Assembly (NCBI GenBank): GCA_014526335.1
Contig: JACTAT010000040.1
Span: 3,560,320-3,624,319 of the forward strand
From: Chrysaora quinquecirrha
Taxonomy: Eukaryota; Cnidaria; Scyphozoa; Semaeostomeae; Pelagiidae
DNA length: 64,000 nt
Direction of reading: 5' to 3'
Made by a program: the position numbers and the translations under genes. Below are positions 30,001 to 45,000 of the stretch, piece after piece. How positions within the stretch are numbered: the first letter of the stretch is position 1; every line of letters begins with the position of its first letter. Under the pieces are notes generated by a model. It was not told the DNA's origin. It was given only the letters and a program-made list of their open reading frames with translations, and did not search any database.

Positions 30001-33000
30001 TGTATCGTATAGGGACAAAAGCTGCAGGTTCACATCGGATGTAAAGGTAACTGCCAGGGACTCTGTACTGCAATACAAACAAATGCTTCCTTGCTTGCTT
30101 GCCTTGTAAAGAACAATGTTTATTATCCAACTTCCAAGTCCCTAAGAACAAACAAGCAAACACTGTTCGTCAAATATTTAAGACTTCCTTGCCAAACAGT
30201 GTTTATACACTAGGCTGCAAAACATTGCCTCGGAGGCATAAGTTAGGCAACGTCTTTGCCAACAAATTCTCTCTGTAGGAGCCATTTTGTGCTTGTCTGA
30301 AGTTAAGAAGCAATTTGCGAAGCAGCAAATCTGTTGGACAGAGATCAGTTTGATACAAACTGTACAAGTCTGAAATGCCCTTATACGTTTTGCGTCCAAG
30401 GCATAAAATCTTACTTAGTTACTATCTGATTTGAATGAAAACTTAATGCAAAGAATTAGCATCCTACCAATATCTTAACTTACAGTTTCATTTAGAGGAG
30501 TGCTTTTTTCATTTTCCTTTATAAGTAATCCTAGAATATCCTAAGAAACGTAGTCGCTCTGTTTGCCGAAGCCTAAATTCGTTGCAAAGACATTGCATCT
30601 TATTATTGTCTAAACTCCCTACATTAGTGCATTGCCTCCCTGACTGTTAGTCGAAATCGAGGTCGAAATTCCAGGATAAGAGGCCCTTTCAAGAAGAGGC
30701 TTACTGGCTTACTTGGGTGTCCTGCAACGGTTTACACCCGCTGTAATCTAAAGGCGTGAATCCATCTTCTTTACGCCTGTTAGTTTTGTCTGAGCATGCA
30801 GATGGATTTGGTGTGTGTCTACCAAACAGATTTACTCTCTGCATGCCGAATTACGTATCCAGTGTTCTAGGCTTATTTTAGATGATTGCATTGCTGATAG
30901 GTCAAACGAATATCTTCTTAGCTACTAGTGTTTCGCCTTGAGAAGCATGGCCTATAAGGAGCACTTTCCATCTGCTGGAACCATGCAGAAGATGACATTT
31001 GTCTGACTTCGACTGTCGTGTCACTAAAACTTTTTAGCTGTTCAGTTGTCCTACTTCGTGCAGCATTCCGCATCGATTTTCTGACACTGTCTTGCGATTT
31101 CTCGCACTCTGTTGCGATTACTTTCACGATGTAAACTTATCATCAGTTGCGTTATTCGTCCCTATTGGACGTCCTTATTATGCACAGTGCACTTAGTTTC
31201 TACAGTTCTCAGTGCAATTCAACAACAAACCACACATCAAACTAAGGAGGGGCGAAAAGGGCGTGGCCAAGGCAAGTTTGGGCGTTGTTTTAAGAACAAT
31301 TAACCAAGGTGTACCCTGTGACACTTTAACATCAGATTAAACCTCTATATAAAAACCTGTTTTGGTGATGATGTGGGGGGGGGGCAAGTGACCATGTGCC
31401 CCCCTTTGGCCACGCAAATGTTCGACGATAGATGCTTTGCGCGTATCTACGTTGTGTTGAGTAGGTATACATGATGTAATTCATTCTATTGAGTTGGTAT
31501 ACTGTATAGTGTACATGATTCACTGGTCATACTTCGTTCGTGCACCCCCACGCCGATTCTCTTACCACTCTTGCTATAACTCATTCGTATAGATGCATTA
31601 CACGTCAACTTAAATCCGTCATTAATTTGCTTATCATAGCAGGTTGTTCTTGCCTTACTATATTTTACCACTGCCATGTGCCATTGTGGTCCCACCCAGT
31701 GGATGATTCGTATGAAAGAATTTCTGATTGAAAAATCTAGAAAACTGTTTAACCTTCCTCAAACCAAATGTATCTACTAGCAGCTTCCTCACCCTCCAAA
31801 ACCTTCCCATTTATGAAGAACAGGCGTGTTTCGGACGTCCATGACTGTGTGACCGTTACCTTGTAAAAACCAACTTTCTTGATGTCTCGTACTTGTCAAC
31901 TTTGCACTTGTGCATTTAGAAACCCAATACCCGTCACAACAACAGCAACAACCTTTTTAGCAATGAGCAATTCTTCATTAATCGAATAGCTGATATTATC
32001 GATCTCACATTTCCAGCTCAAACTGAGTGGCCTAAGCTAATATTCTGTTAGAAGAATGCCTAGACTGTAATTCGTAGTTTTCACCTCTTATATGCCCATT
32101 GCTCATTCTAACACATTAGTCGCTCAGTTCCAATGTCAATTGTTAACTTATGACATTAGGCCTCTAGGCCGTTCAATTCAAAATTGTTGTTGTGGGTGTT
32201 AAAGATGGTTGTTGTGGATACGATGCAAAATGGTTGTGTCAGAGGGCGACATTGCTGTTTGCGAAGAATTTGACACAGATTAAATGTCTTTCTTATCAAC
32301 ACAAAGTTTTTGGAAGCAGCAATTCAATTCAATAGTGATAATTACAGCGTGTGTAGTATTAGACTGGCTACACCAGTCCCGGCTTCTGCACTTGTTGTTT
32401 TTCTTGGACAGTTATTAGCGACCTATCAGTTTGTAGAAGCAATACAGAGGCTTCTGTTGCGAGTCTAGTGTAGCATATCAATATCAAAAGTGAATGGCCT
32501 AAGAAACATCACCTAGATTTTGTAATGAGTCTAGTGTAGCATACCAAGTGTAAATGGCCTAACAAGCCAATCTTGAGTCCACTCAAGTCCATTAAACCGT
32601 CATCATCAATAAAATTACAGTTACACATCAGACTTTCCTTTCTATTTTTAGCAAAGACCTGATATATAATGTATCTATTGAATTCTTGCGGTGGAACTTT
32701 TTTGATATTCTATGGTTTCCCTTTCCTGGTAGCTCATTAACTTAAATTTGGTTTTATAGTTCATATTTCATAATTATCTATAGTCTGTTTTTTTACACAA
32801 AAAAGAAAAGACATGTCGTAACGCTTTTAGACCAGAGAAAGATCTCTCTCCTCTTTCGATACACTGGGAACCAGAGCCTCCAGATTACAGTATGTAGTAC
32901 AGCGGAGTTGAAAGGAACAGAAACTCACCAAGAGTTCTCTTACGAGACAAGACCCTGGAAAATCTTTGAAAAGCCTTCAGTTTTTCTTTGGTGCCTCTGC

Positions 33001-36000
33001 GTGGGCGTAAATTCTACTCAGGGAGCGCCCAGAAAACCTGTGTAATGCACTTCTGGCAAATTACGCATAACATTTCTACTGTACGGAAACAAGATTTCTG
33101 AGATCTTGGGATTTAGTACAAACAATTGGATTTTCTTTTGTTAGAATAAACCAACCCTTGTATAACTATGGTTTAGTTTCTTAGCAGCGAGTTCACCCTG
33201 CTATAGCTATTAAGAAAGTGTGACCACCAGAAAATTTGCTGGAATACATATAGTACGAGATCTTTATGGTCTTTGATAATCACCCTATTTTCAGCCTCAC
33301 CATAAGGTTTTGTGGCTGTTTCTTCGTTTGCAAATATAACAACATAAAGGCGTGAATCCATTCTATTTGCACCTTCATACGCACTTCACTTGTACAAGGA
33401 GCTGCAAGATATAAAGCTTTTGTGGCTTCAAGCCATCGTGTGTGTTTCAGGCTTCTCTGATCAACTGAATTAGGTCCCAATTCACACTTTGTGGTGTAAC
33501 CTATTTATAATGGGCTGTGCTTTTATCAAGCAAGGAGAATCATATGAGAGTTAAGATGATGTATTGTAGAGCAGAGTCAGCTAGTGGTTCATCAGTGAGT
33601 GGGCAAAGGGTGCAGACAATGAAAATTAGGGCGTGGCATTTAGGGGAATGGCCAAGAGGTTTCCTACGTCATTTTTCGCCAGATTTTGGTCATCCACAGA
33701 TCGATTTCTTGATGGGGGTCTGATGATAGTAGATAGAACAGCATATTTTTGCTGGCGTTCAGTACTGAGTGTAGGCTCAGCCTACTAATATACTTATTCG
33801 TTGCAAATGAGAGTGGGCCAACAAATAGTTTGACGCCATTTTGACGACCATTAGTTTACTGTTATTCAAAGGAGTAGCGAATGGTTGCATGTGCTGTTTT
33901 GCATCGAGTGTTTTGATTTTACGCTCCCCTTCGCTGGGTTACGTCACCTTTTTTCATATGGTTTCCTACGGTATACGAGGTATTGGTGTAAACATGTTTT
34001 TATTTTCGGATTCGTCGAGGGATTCTTAGTACAGATAGTTAAGCGCGTAGGGGCTGAAAATTTTCTTCAGAAGGCCCACAAAGTACAAAGTTTGCCCTCA
34101 TTAATCTGCCTCGTTTTGATGCCGCCAACCTGCTTATTTCGATATCATTGATTGTTAATGAGCGCAAGTAGTAACTTTCAGTTGTAATTTATTGTTTAGC
34201 GTTGAGAGATATCTCGTGATCACCTTCCATCGTTTGTCTGTAAAGTAAATACTTTGCACGGTACCCAGTTGAACATAGCTGGTTGTTTCCGACTCATTTT
34301 ATAAGAACGTTACACATCAGCATGAAATAATATGAAAGCTTTGGTCACGTGTCCTCACTGTCAGCGCATGCTATCCCCAGGTGACAAGAATGTGCAAAAG
34401 CCGCGGCGTCGAATTGTCGGCGATTCAGTGCTGTAAGCCAATCAGAATCGGGCAGTTGCTTGCGCGGTTTCGTTCTTTTTAAATCGATCTCAGGGTGTAC
34501 AGACCGACGACAGCAAAAACTCGGCTCCACGTCTGGCCTAATAAATGATGAGAGAAGATTTGCTGTCAATCACATCCGGCCAAAAGAAGCCGACATTTTG
34601 ATGCAAGGTTTAAAATATTCCGCAGAGCATTTCCCTCCTTGTCAATGATCGGTCTTGTTGATCAGGGCAAGTAACAGATACAAGAAAGTCGTCTCTTTCG
34701 CGCGAGGTGTCTGATCAAAAATGGAGAATAGTGCTGCTGATAATTTCACGCATATGAAGTGTGCAACTGACATCACCGCTTTGACTACACCTGCTGAAGT
34801 AACAAGTAATTCAAGAGAGCAAATCAGCTATAATAAACAAGGTAAGCATTGTTTTAATTTATTTTCATACCTTTGTTTAATTCTAACACTTTGTTGTTTT
34901 TGCATGCATCACCCTATTATTGTTATTTCTCTCATTCATGCCTTATCTTACACTACCTAAGCTTATACATGGCTTTACCGTAAACACTATGTCGGAACAA
35001 CCGATGTCCCAATTGAATCGTAATAGAATTACTATAAATCTATTTAGAAATTTCCGCTGCTGAAAATTGACAAGCTGTTTTATCTGAGCTACAACTGTTC
35101 AACGTACGTGGGACATGTTATTTAGGCTTCTAAAAGGGGAGATTTCCTTATCCTGTCCCTATGAATCTTTGTATTTCGCTTTCGCATTGCCAAGTTTTTA
35201 GCTTCCTCTCCATCCAAGCAGCCAAGCATTTTAGCTCCTGTTGCTTAAGTTACAGCCCTTTGCTTTGACGGTAGTTTTGTATAGATAGATTGGTTACGAT
35301 AACTGAAACTTGAAAATGGCGTAGCACAAGTTTAGCGTTGCGTATTTGTCGTCTACAATTAGCATTAACTCTAAACTACAGTAGGTCTCAACTGATAGGA
35401 GCTCACTAAATCAGGTCCTCTATCCAGTCTTTTTAAGAACTTGTTTACAAGAGCACGACCCTGGGTTTTGCTCAGAACTTAAGAACTAGCTGACACTGGC
35501 CAGGCTAGGCTGGCCTTTGCATAAGCCCTAAGTATATCGGCTGAATATCAAAGTAAGACCATCAGACCTAATGTAAAAGCAAGCAAGACCGTCAGACCTA
35601 ATGTAAAAGCAAGCAAACAAAGAAATTAGCAAGCATGTTTCACTTTGCACAAACCTAGCAGCTACAAATCCCAAAGCTTTCGTAACTGAAAAATTAAGAA
35701 AGGATAAGAACAATTTCAGGCTGAAAAAAGGCGAAACATTAAGAAAAGCCAGCCTTAATCAAAATTTACTGGTTCATATAAAAAAAGAGTATATATAATG
35801 CTTAGAGATGATTGAAGCTACAATAATAACTTATGCCCTCGACTGCAGTTTCTTCTTACTAACACCGTTTCTGAATTGCAGAGTTTTGTGTATTATTCGT
35901 CATCGAGGATCTCCTCGAGTCATTTGTATTAGTCATAAACTTGGGCAGTACAACAATCACTGTGATTTCTGACAGCAGCACGAGAAACTATGAATTGATT

Positions 36001-39000
36001 AATGTCCTGCATCGTCATACGTCAAACACAGTTGTAAACAAATCAATCTGAATTCCTCTTCCTAGCCACTGACTAATTACTTTGTTGCAACCCCAACAAA
36101 ATCATTCTTCTATCTTCATTCACCAACAGTGGTACCATTACTGTTATATCTTTGAATTAGCTCGTTTCAGGTTGGAAAACAACGGGTCCACTGACTAATT
36201 ACTTTGTTGCAACCCTTACAAAATCATTCTTCTAGCTTCATTCACTCACAGTTGTACTATTATTACATGTTTTGTGTAGCTCGTTTCAGCTTGGAAAACA
36301 ACGAGTATATAGGCTAGCTACTGACTAATTACTTTGTTGCAACACCATCAAAATCATTCTTCTAGCTTCATTCACTAACAGTGGTATTATTTATTAAATC
36401 TTTTGTTTAGCTCGTTTTAGCATGGAAACGGAAACTATATATAGGTTAGCCATTGACTAATTGCTTTGTTTCAACCCCAACAGAATCATTCTTGTAGCTT
36501 CATCCAATACACTGGTATTATTACTATTTCATCTTTTGTTGCTTGATTCAGCTTTGAACATAACGGGTATATGCTAAGATTATCTCCTGTTTAATTAAGC
36601 GTGTGAGCAAAATACCCGTAAGATTACAACCACGTGTAATTAGATGTTGTTTGCTTGGTGAATTTGATTTTTATTAGCACAAGACCCGCCTCTTTGTTGG
36701 TGTATTGCCTTTTTACTAGTGTTCTCCAAGAAGGTTTGACCTGGTCTTTCCTCAATTCAAGAAATGTGGCTACATACATGCTTTAAACTACTCTTTGGGT
36801 GACACGTTTACGACGAGAAAACGTGGAAGATTTAACCCTTTGCTTTTTGCAAGTGCTCTTAAGGAAGGTTTGACCTGATCATTAGAATAGCTAGAAGTTC
36901 TTGCATTGGAAAACCTTCTTTGTTTCACAAGATTAACGTTTCATAGCTAATAAATGTGCTGCTTTGGGTCTACTGTACCCCAGGATCTACCTTATCAAGG
37001 CAAGGATCAAGGATGTCAAGTTGACATCTCGCTTTGCGAGTAGCAACGAATGTTGTTTGTTGCGTTATCTTTCTTTAGCGCTATTAATGCTTCTTTTTAT
37101 GAAACATGAAGTCGCATGAGATCTTAACTAAAATGGCTGAACTCCGTGTTTTTGTTTGAGAATTTACTCATCTTTCTTGTAAATAAATTTAAGTAAACGC
37201 TAGAAAGTTGTACTTCTAATACACAATTTAGTTTTGGCGATTTTTGTTTTCAATTTAAGCTAAAACACCGTTCATTTCCACAGGCAGGCTTTATCTCCCA
37301 TGTTTCCCGCGCAAATTGCCTGAAACACTTTTTACAGAATACTGAGTTTGTGGATCCAGGATTGTTGGGAGTTTTACATTCTGTTCTGGACACCCTCTCG
37401 AGAAATTCACACCGTTTTAGTAGACAGAAGGAGACAGTATTTTCACTGCCTGAACCGCTTCTGAGTTACACGAGAAGCCTAGCCGTTATCTAACATTTCA
37501 TTGATCAAGTCCTCAACACTGCAGTACAACTCTTCACACAATTACTTAACACATTGCCGTTGATATTGGTCAACATATTGCATGTAATTAACAGCTCGTG
37601 CAATGTTGTATGTTGTACCGGCAAAAAACAAGCAACAAATCAGTCTGCTGTTTTTCCTTGTAGAAACAAAAGCCGCTTTCTCGAATGCCTTACTTTCTCG
37701 CAGATATAATCTTTTTAGAAGTTCGTTAAGATTTCTTGCTCTGATATCTCGATGAATTTGTCTCCTCTCTCGCTCATTTAACTCGCAAAGGGCAGCTGCT
37801 AAAAGCGGAATGTTTTCATGCAGTTTATTATAGCTGAGATAAGACTCTGTTTTTGAAGGCGAATCATAATGTTCCGGGTTCTCGAACGATTAATACACCT
37901 TTATCTTTGCTAGGCTTATGTAATGTCTTGTTCATTCACGAACCAAGTTGACTTCTAACTTACTGTTGCTGCCTATGTTGTATGTTGAATTTTAATGGCA
38001 GTAGCCTTCTTCTGCTTCTTCTTAATACATGCTGCACACTTTTTCAGGGTTTTGAACACTGGATTTTCAAAGGAATTACTCGGTTAAGCAAACGATCAGG
38101 AGTTATTACAAGCCCTTCGAACTGGCTATATTTTAGCTGTTTGTCACTACAGTGCAGTAGCTAAAGACCCTTTTACAGAGGCCTAACCCGATGTTAACCA
38201 GGTTTATTGGTTAAACTAACGTCTAGTTCTTGCACGCTTTTGCAGTCGGCATCTATGTTAGCAGTGGAGTGTCAGTATTTGCAGTATACCAGCTTTTCTG
38301 CAATGTTCATCCATATTTTTGCATGTATATCTATATTTGATTACTGTATCAGGATCAATGTTGTTTTCTGTACACTTTTAGCAATATACTGTAGCTATAT
38401 TCAGAAATTTGTATCTAAGTTCCGGTCCAGTATACTTCATGCTTTCTTTCCTGCATGTATATTTAATGTTTCTAAAGATTTTTCCACAATTGGTACAATT
38501 GATTGACTTCGAACCTGGACTGCATGACCAGAGAGCCAACGGCAATACCACTAAGCTAAAGAGCTCAATGAAGTCGTCGAGCCAAATCATACAGCGCTTC
38601 TGCTATGTTAACCCTTCTTCAGTACCATGCATATTTGTATATATCTTCATCATCACTACATCAATTTCCCCTCTGCATCAATGACTAAGTTCCGCGTATA
38701 CGTTTATGGTTTCCAACCTTCATCCATGTTTTTGCATCTACTAGACCTAAACCCTGTATCGATAATTTCCTTTCTATACCTACGTCATGCCACCCTATAG
38801 ATCAATGTTTCACAAATGCATTTATAAATGCATTATGTTTCGTTTGTCATTTATTTCTTGAGATTTCGTGGCCTCTAATTTTTCTGTCATCTACATCTCA
38901 ATCGTACAATCTGCGTCTATTTGTCCCTTATAGATGTTTCGCAGTTCGTTCCTACATTTTGCAATGAACGATTTGATTTACGTAGAGCAATCTGCATTAT

Positions 39001-42000
39001 GTTTTTCTAGTTGCATCTTTCTTGCAATTTTCGTCCCTCTTTTGTAAATTTGTTAAGTGCTGCTGCATGCTGTAAATTTCGGATATTTCTACATTCAACA
39101 TCTATCATACATTCATTCATACATTTGCAATCATCAGTCCATTTTTCAAGAAACGGCAAAGTTTCTAGCATGTATCATGTAGATAGGTAACTTTTTCCAC
39201 TTACTGTATATTTCATTGAGAATCGAAAAGCTAATTTCTTAGATTTAAATCGTAACATTCTATAACAAAATACTGTAATACACAAGTTAGACAACTTTAA
39301 TTACAACTGGCTGCGTTGTAACTATTAAAGCGTGCGGGGACACCCAACCGTCAATTCATTAGGAATTTCTAAATATTCTTTGCTGTGTCAGAAATCAATC
39401 GGCGACGGGTAACCATTTTCACTGTAGCATTACACAAGCCTCGTTTCTGTTCAATAATCGTATCTAAAATATCCAACCTGTTTGTGTAAACGTAAAATAG
39501 CGTCAAGTGTAATGACCCTAGACATTCGTTATTTCTCCCTCTAATCATAACGCCAGGTGATTTATTCATTGTTTGAGTCAACATTTAAAAAAAGTCTGGC
39601 AAGCCGAGTATCGTATTCTCTGCCATATCATGCTGGATATAGTATGCCGCCAGTCGTTTACTGCTATTATCAGTAAACAAATTCATAAAATCGTACTGTA
39701 ACAAATAGGGCAAGATAACCTTAATCCTGACCAATCATCTCTCGTTTTTCGTTTACACAGACGGTGCCAATGAGGGCAATATAAGGCCTAATTCCCCGTC
39801 AAAGGAGAAACTTGCAAAGACTTTGGCCTCGCATCTATCGGATAGCATGGCAACCTTCATTAATCATAACACCAAATCACCGGATGACTCGAATCAAGCT
39901 CCATGCTCCAACCAGCAACTCAAGAAGGACCAAGAGTCGAATATTAGAGTGTCGTTGCATAATAAAGATATGTGGGACAAATTTCATATTGTTGGGACAG
40001 AGATGATCATAACGAAAGCAGGAAGGTAGGCCTATTGCTTAGTGTTCTTACTTTTCTTTTTACATTCACCTTTTACTAGAATAATTCCTCTCATATTAGT
40101 AGCTTCTTAACACGCAAATGGGCTCCTATTTTGAATCCAAGAATTCATACTTGCAATATAGGGCAGCTACGGGCAACCTATTCTCAACTAGGACGTTTTT
40201 TATGTTTGGTCTATTTTGGACTGATTTTTCACCATAATGTCACCTCCTCCTCTTCTAAAAACTCATTGAATTGCCTTTTCTAACACGTGCTGTATGCCTG
40301 CAGACACATTGTGCCTATTTATAACTGAATTTAACTTAGTTTCGAAAAGCAGTGACCCACTACCAACGAGCCCCGTGTTTCTTCTCAGGATTGCGTTTAT
40401 AAAAATTGTCTCTTCTAGGTGTTACGCTCTTTTTGGCCCAATTTTTGGCTTCGTACTTTTTATTTTAATGAAAACTATAGTTTTATGTTCAGGAAATAGG
40501 CTTTCTAACAACATCTCCTGCTGTTATCATTTCACAAATCACGGGTACATAGAAATGAGGGTTGGTAAATGTGCCGCAAAAGTTCATAGCTACTTTGTAA
40601 ATCACAACTTTTTAGGGGCTGAAATGATATTGTTAATCGAACCTGATGGGCTGTGTTCAGTGTTCTAATTTCTTAGGGAATACTAAATTACTCTGTGTTT
40701 TCAAGTTTCAGACTTCAGCGGTAACCTAGCGCAAATACATTTCACTCTACAGTCCAGTTTTTATACGCCTACAACTAGCCTTCCTTCGAGTGCCCATAAT
40801 GATTAATTAGATAGTTGAATAGGCAATAGGTAATTTATAGTGCTGTAAAGCTCAAAACTCTTGCAGTTTGTCTAAATTTCAAAATGACCCCAGGCCTAAC
40901 GCTTGGTGTAGCTACGCTATGACGAGGTAACAACATTCAGGAAAAGACTTCGTAAAAAATCGTAAAAATCTTTTACTGTTAATATCTTTTAAAGTATAGC
41001 TCTGTAAGGTTTGCTTTGCTTTCCCAGTTTCCCAGTTTAACAGAACTTTCATTCAAGTACAAGAAATGGAAGGATATATTGTGTAGATTTCAGGTAAAAT
41101 CAAGTCTTTGCCAATGACCAGCGTTATGTCTCCTTTTCGAACATGTAGGCTACACTCTTGCAGGTCCTGATATTTGTATCGTTTATATTCTTCCACGAAG
41201 TTAGTCCCACAAAGGCTTACCATCAGGCTGTTAGATTGCCCTTCAAGACTATGTTGTCAAAACGAATTGCTTAACGAATATACAGGTATAGTCCTGAGAG
41301 GGGAGAGGATTTCGTCGTTGTTGATCGCGTCGTAATAGCGTCTCTTCGCTTTCAAACCAATTCTTTATTGGGGACAATTCCACTACTTAAAGTGAAATGC
41401 TGTACAGTAATCTTTCTATAAACAATCCAATAAAGGACTTGCTGGACTGCTATAGTTGAAAGGAATAACATTTTGTACCACATAGAACGGCTATACTGAC
41501 ACCTCATTAGGCTAGTAACTGTTACTGACCTGGTATCGAGTAACAAACGCAGAATGATAGAAATGTTACTGATGCTCACCTAACTAGAATACCACTGTTT
41601 CAGGTATCATTTCATTAATCACATGATTTATTTTCATACAAACTTTCACTTTTTGAGTTTCACAGCCAATCTTTTATTTTCGTTTAAACTAACTAGTAGT
41701 AAACTTTGTTTTTGTTGTAACTTACTAGCTGAATGACTGACTAACTGACCATCTAAGAAACTAACTTACTAACTCAATAACTAACTAACTCACTAACCAA
41801 CTTAAACTCGCAGTTAACCTTTCCCTTCCCGTATAATGATTTTATTCTAAGAAGCTGAGGGGGTCCAGTAAGAGGCCAAAATGTTTTCTTTTGAAGTTTC
41901 TATTCCAGCCAGAGCTGACTAACCCGTCAACTGAGCAACTAAATAGCCAACTAACTGACTAACTAACTAACTACTCTAACTAACTAACTAAGTAACCAAC

Positions 42001-45000
42001 TAGTAGGCTAACTAGCCAACTAACTAACTAACTAGCTAACTAACAAAATAACTGACTAACTAAAAAACTAAGAAACTAACTAACCAACTAACTAAGCATC
42101 TAAGAAACTAACTTACAAACTCAATAACTAACCAACTCACTAACCAACTCAGTAACTAACCAACTTAAACTAGTCGTTTACCTTTCCCGTCCCGTATAAT
42201 GATTTTATTCTAAGAAGCTAAGGTTGTCCAAAAAGTGACCAAAATTTGTGCTTTTGAAGTTTCTCTTCAACCAGCTATAGCTGACTAACCCGTCAACTGA
42301 GCAACTAAATAGCCAACTAACTGACTAACTAATTAACTAACTAACTAAATAACTAACTAACCAACCATCTAATAAACTAACTCAATAGCTGACCAACTAC
42401 ATATCTAACAAACCTACTAACCAGTAGCTAACTAAATAACTGGTTAGACTATCTTTAACCGAGTTTTAAACCTAACTCAGCTTATGTCTTATTCCAAGCA
42501 GAAGTGGCATCGGAAAGAACAACTGCAAACTTTTCACTATGCTTCAGTTTTTATGATACGGAGAAAATAGCCAACCTTGCCAGGGATGAATACTAATCCA
42601 TGCACTACTTTTGGTTTCCGATTCGGATTGGATTCATTTTCAAAAAGACTTTCAATCCCTGTATGACTAATTTACCGATTAATATTGAGCCCTTCTGTTT
42701 ATTTACCACATCTAGGCCAGTAGACATGGAGTTACACTTGTCTATATTAGATATTCATGTTGATCTGTCTTTAACCGAGGACTGAATGTTCAATGTTCTT
42801 TGTTACAATTGGTTACAGTTGTTAGTTACCTTTGTTGCCAATTGCGGGAGTCTTTAAGATAACGACTATGTACTCTTGTCTTTTTTAATAAGCAACTGAC
42901 TGGTCAATAAGCAACTAGGGCTGAAATTTTGTTGAGTTTTTTGGTTGAGATACTGTCGCTTGAGATAGTATCACAGTACATCATTGCAAACTTGTCAAGC
43001 AAGAAAAGAGCCAAAAATGTTTTAAGGGGTCCAGTCATTCTGTGAGGGCTGAAAATCTGAAATGCTACGTAGATGTTTTAAGCAACTTTGAGGGCTACCC
43101 TCTGCTGGACCAAAAGTCAAGTTGTTTATTAAAAAAATGTATTATGATGTGTCTTAAAATGTATCTTTCCTTAATGTCAATCCATGCTAAGTGTTCTTAC
43201 CTATATAGAAAGGCGTGTGTCAAGTTAAATTAAAAGGAAGTCTTTTATCAGAGGGCAACAAGTATTTTAATTTACCACGCTATACAAACGGTACTGGGCT
43301 TTTTTGATGATTACTTGGAAGCGTTGGTAGATAATATCGATTTTTGAAGTCGAATTCAACTCATTTTCAACGATAAAGGAAGCGAAACCAGGTCAACGAA
43401 AGCTGCAATTTCTCACTGATGTGTTAATATTCAATAGAAAAGTGTCTGTTGATCACAATTTGTTTACCATGTCTAAAGACAAAATCGAGTTTGATTTCCA
43501 GTATGAATCATAGGTAAACATCCCTGAAGAATGATATCTTGTTAATTATTTCTTGAGCAAACATTGCTGCGCCAATTGCTAAGCAGACGTTTACGTAATA
43601 TCACTATTTGATTAGCCCATGTCTCCAGAATTCAATGATTTAACGTGACCCAGTCTTGTGTCTCGAGCTGGTACTCTATTTACATGTTCTTTCAATGTTT
43701 TGAACGCCTGGGTGTTGTTTGACTTTTTACTGGTTGTTTGTTAGAAGCAGTTAGGTGTTTCCACCCCATGCAATGAATGTACAGTATAACCTATGAAGAT
43801 ATGAAATCTTAGAAGAAACTACTTGAGTCGTGCACAAACAATCAATTCTGCAGGCTTGAATCATTTGTTCTCAACCAACTTTTATCTTATCAAGGCATAT
43901 AATAGTAGAAGTTGTGACTTATTATCTGCAGAGTGATTCCACTTGTTATTACATTGCCTCCAGCAGTGGCATATCTTTTCCAAACCCTAGTAGCTACTAC
44001 AATTGAACCCCGATGTTACGGACACCTATAGGACAAATGTTATTGTTCACTGTAGAGAAGTGTCCGCTAAATTGAAGTTTGTTTCTACAGAGAAATTACC
44101 TTTGCGAGGAAAATATTTGTCCGTTGTTTGGAAGTGTCCGCTGGGTAGAGGTAGCGTATGTCCTTTGTATACTGTATGTATAGAGATGGCCGTTACAGCA
44201 TGTTATGGATGTTCCATGTGAATGGTTCATTGTATAATCTTTTCTTTGATATTTTAGGCGAATGTTTCCAGTTATAAAGGTCAGTATTTCAGGCCTGAAT
44301 CCGAAACTGAAATACATTTTGGTCATGGATCTCGTACCAGTTGATGATAACCGCTACAAATACCATAACTCTGAATGGACAATAGCCGGTAAAGCCGAAC
44401 CGCATTTACCAGGACGGCTATACGTTCATCCGGACTCACCTTCAACTGGCGCACAATGGATGCGACAAGTTGTTAGTTTTCAAAAGATTAAACTTACGAA
44501 TAACCATCTGGATCAATTTGGTCATGTAAGTTTTCTTTTGTATTTTTTTTTAGTTATACAGAGTTAATGTTGTGTTATGTACACGTTTTTTTTATAAGGA
44601 ACACCTTTATAAGGAACTCGAGGCTGAAAATTCCCAAAAAATTAAGGAACTTTAAGAACTGGCGAGGCTCGGATGAAAAACTAAGAAACTCTTTTTTAAA
44701 GAACAAGACAGTTTGTACGAAAAAGGAACAGAAGTACATTATATTTCCAATCGTTCTTCGCCAAAAGGCTCCATTTATACTTTAAGTTTGAAATGAAGAA
44801 TAGTTTGTATGGATTTGCTGTAAAAATTAGTATTTATACATATGACACGACAAGGAACAGTATAAGGAACTTTCAGCCTCATTTTGTTGAAAAATTAAGG
44901 AACTCCAGCCTCAACTCAGACCAAAGGTTCCTTATAAAAGAACGTGTATTGAATCAATTCTAAGTGAAAGAGAGACAGCAAGAAAAACGAAGATATCTGT

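Noticed and set aside
36066..36570. CRISPR array
   Set aside because: The repeats are long, adjacent and diverged without unique spacers, and the genome is eukaryotic.
40294..40668. 124-aa hydrophobic open frame in T-box intron 2
   Set aside because: No domain, no splice context and ordinary intron composition; best taken as chance.
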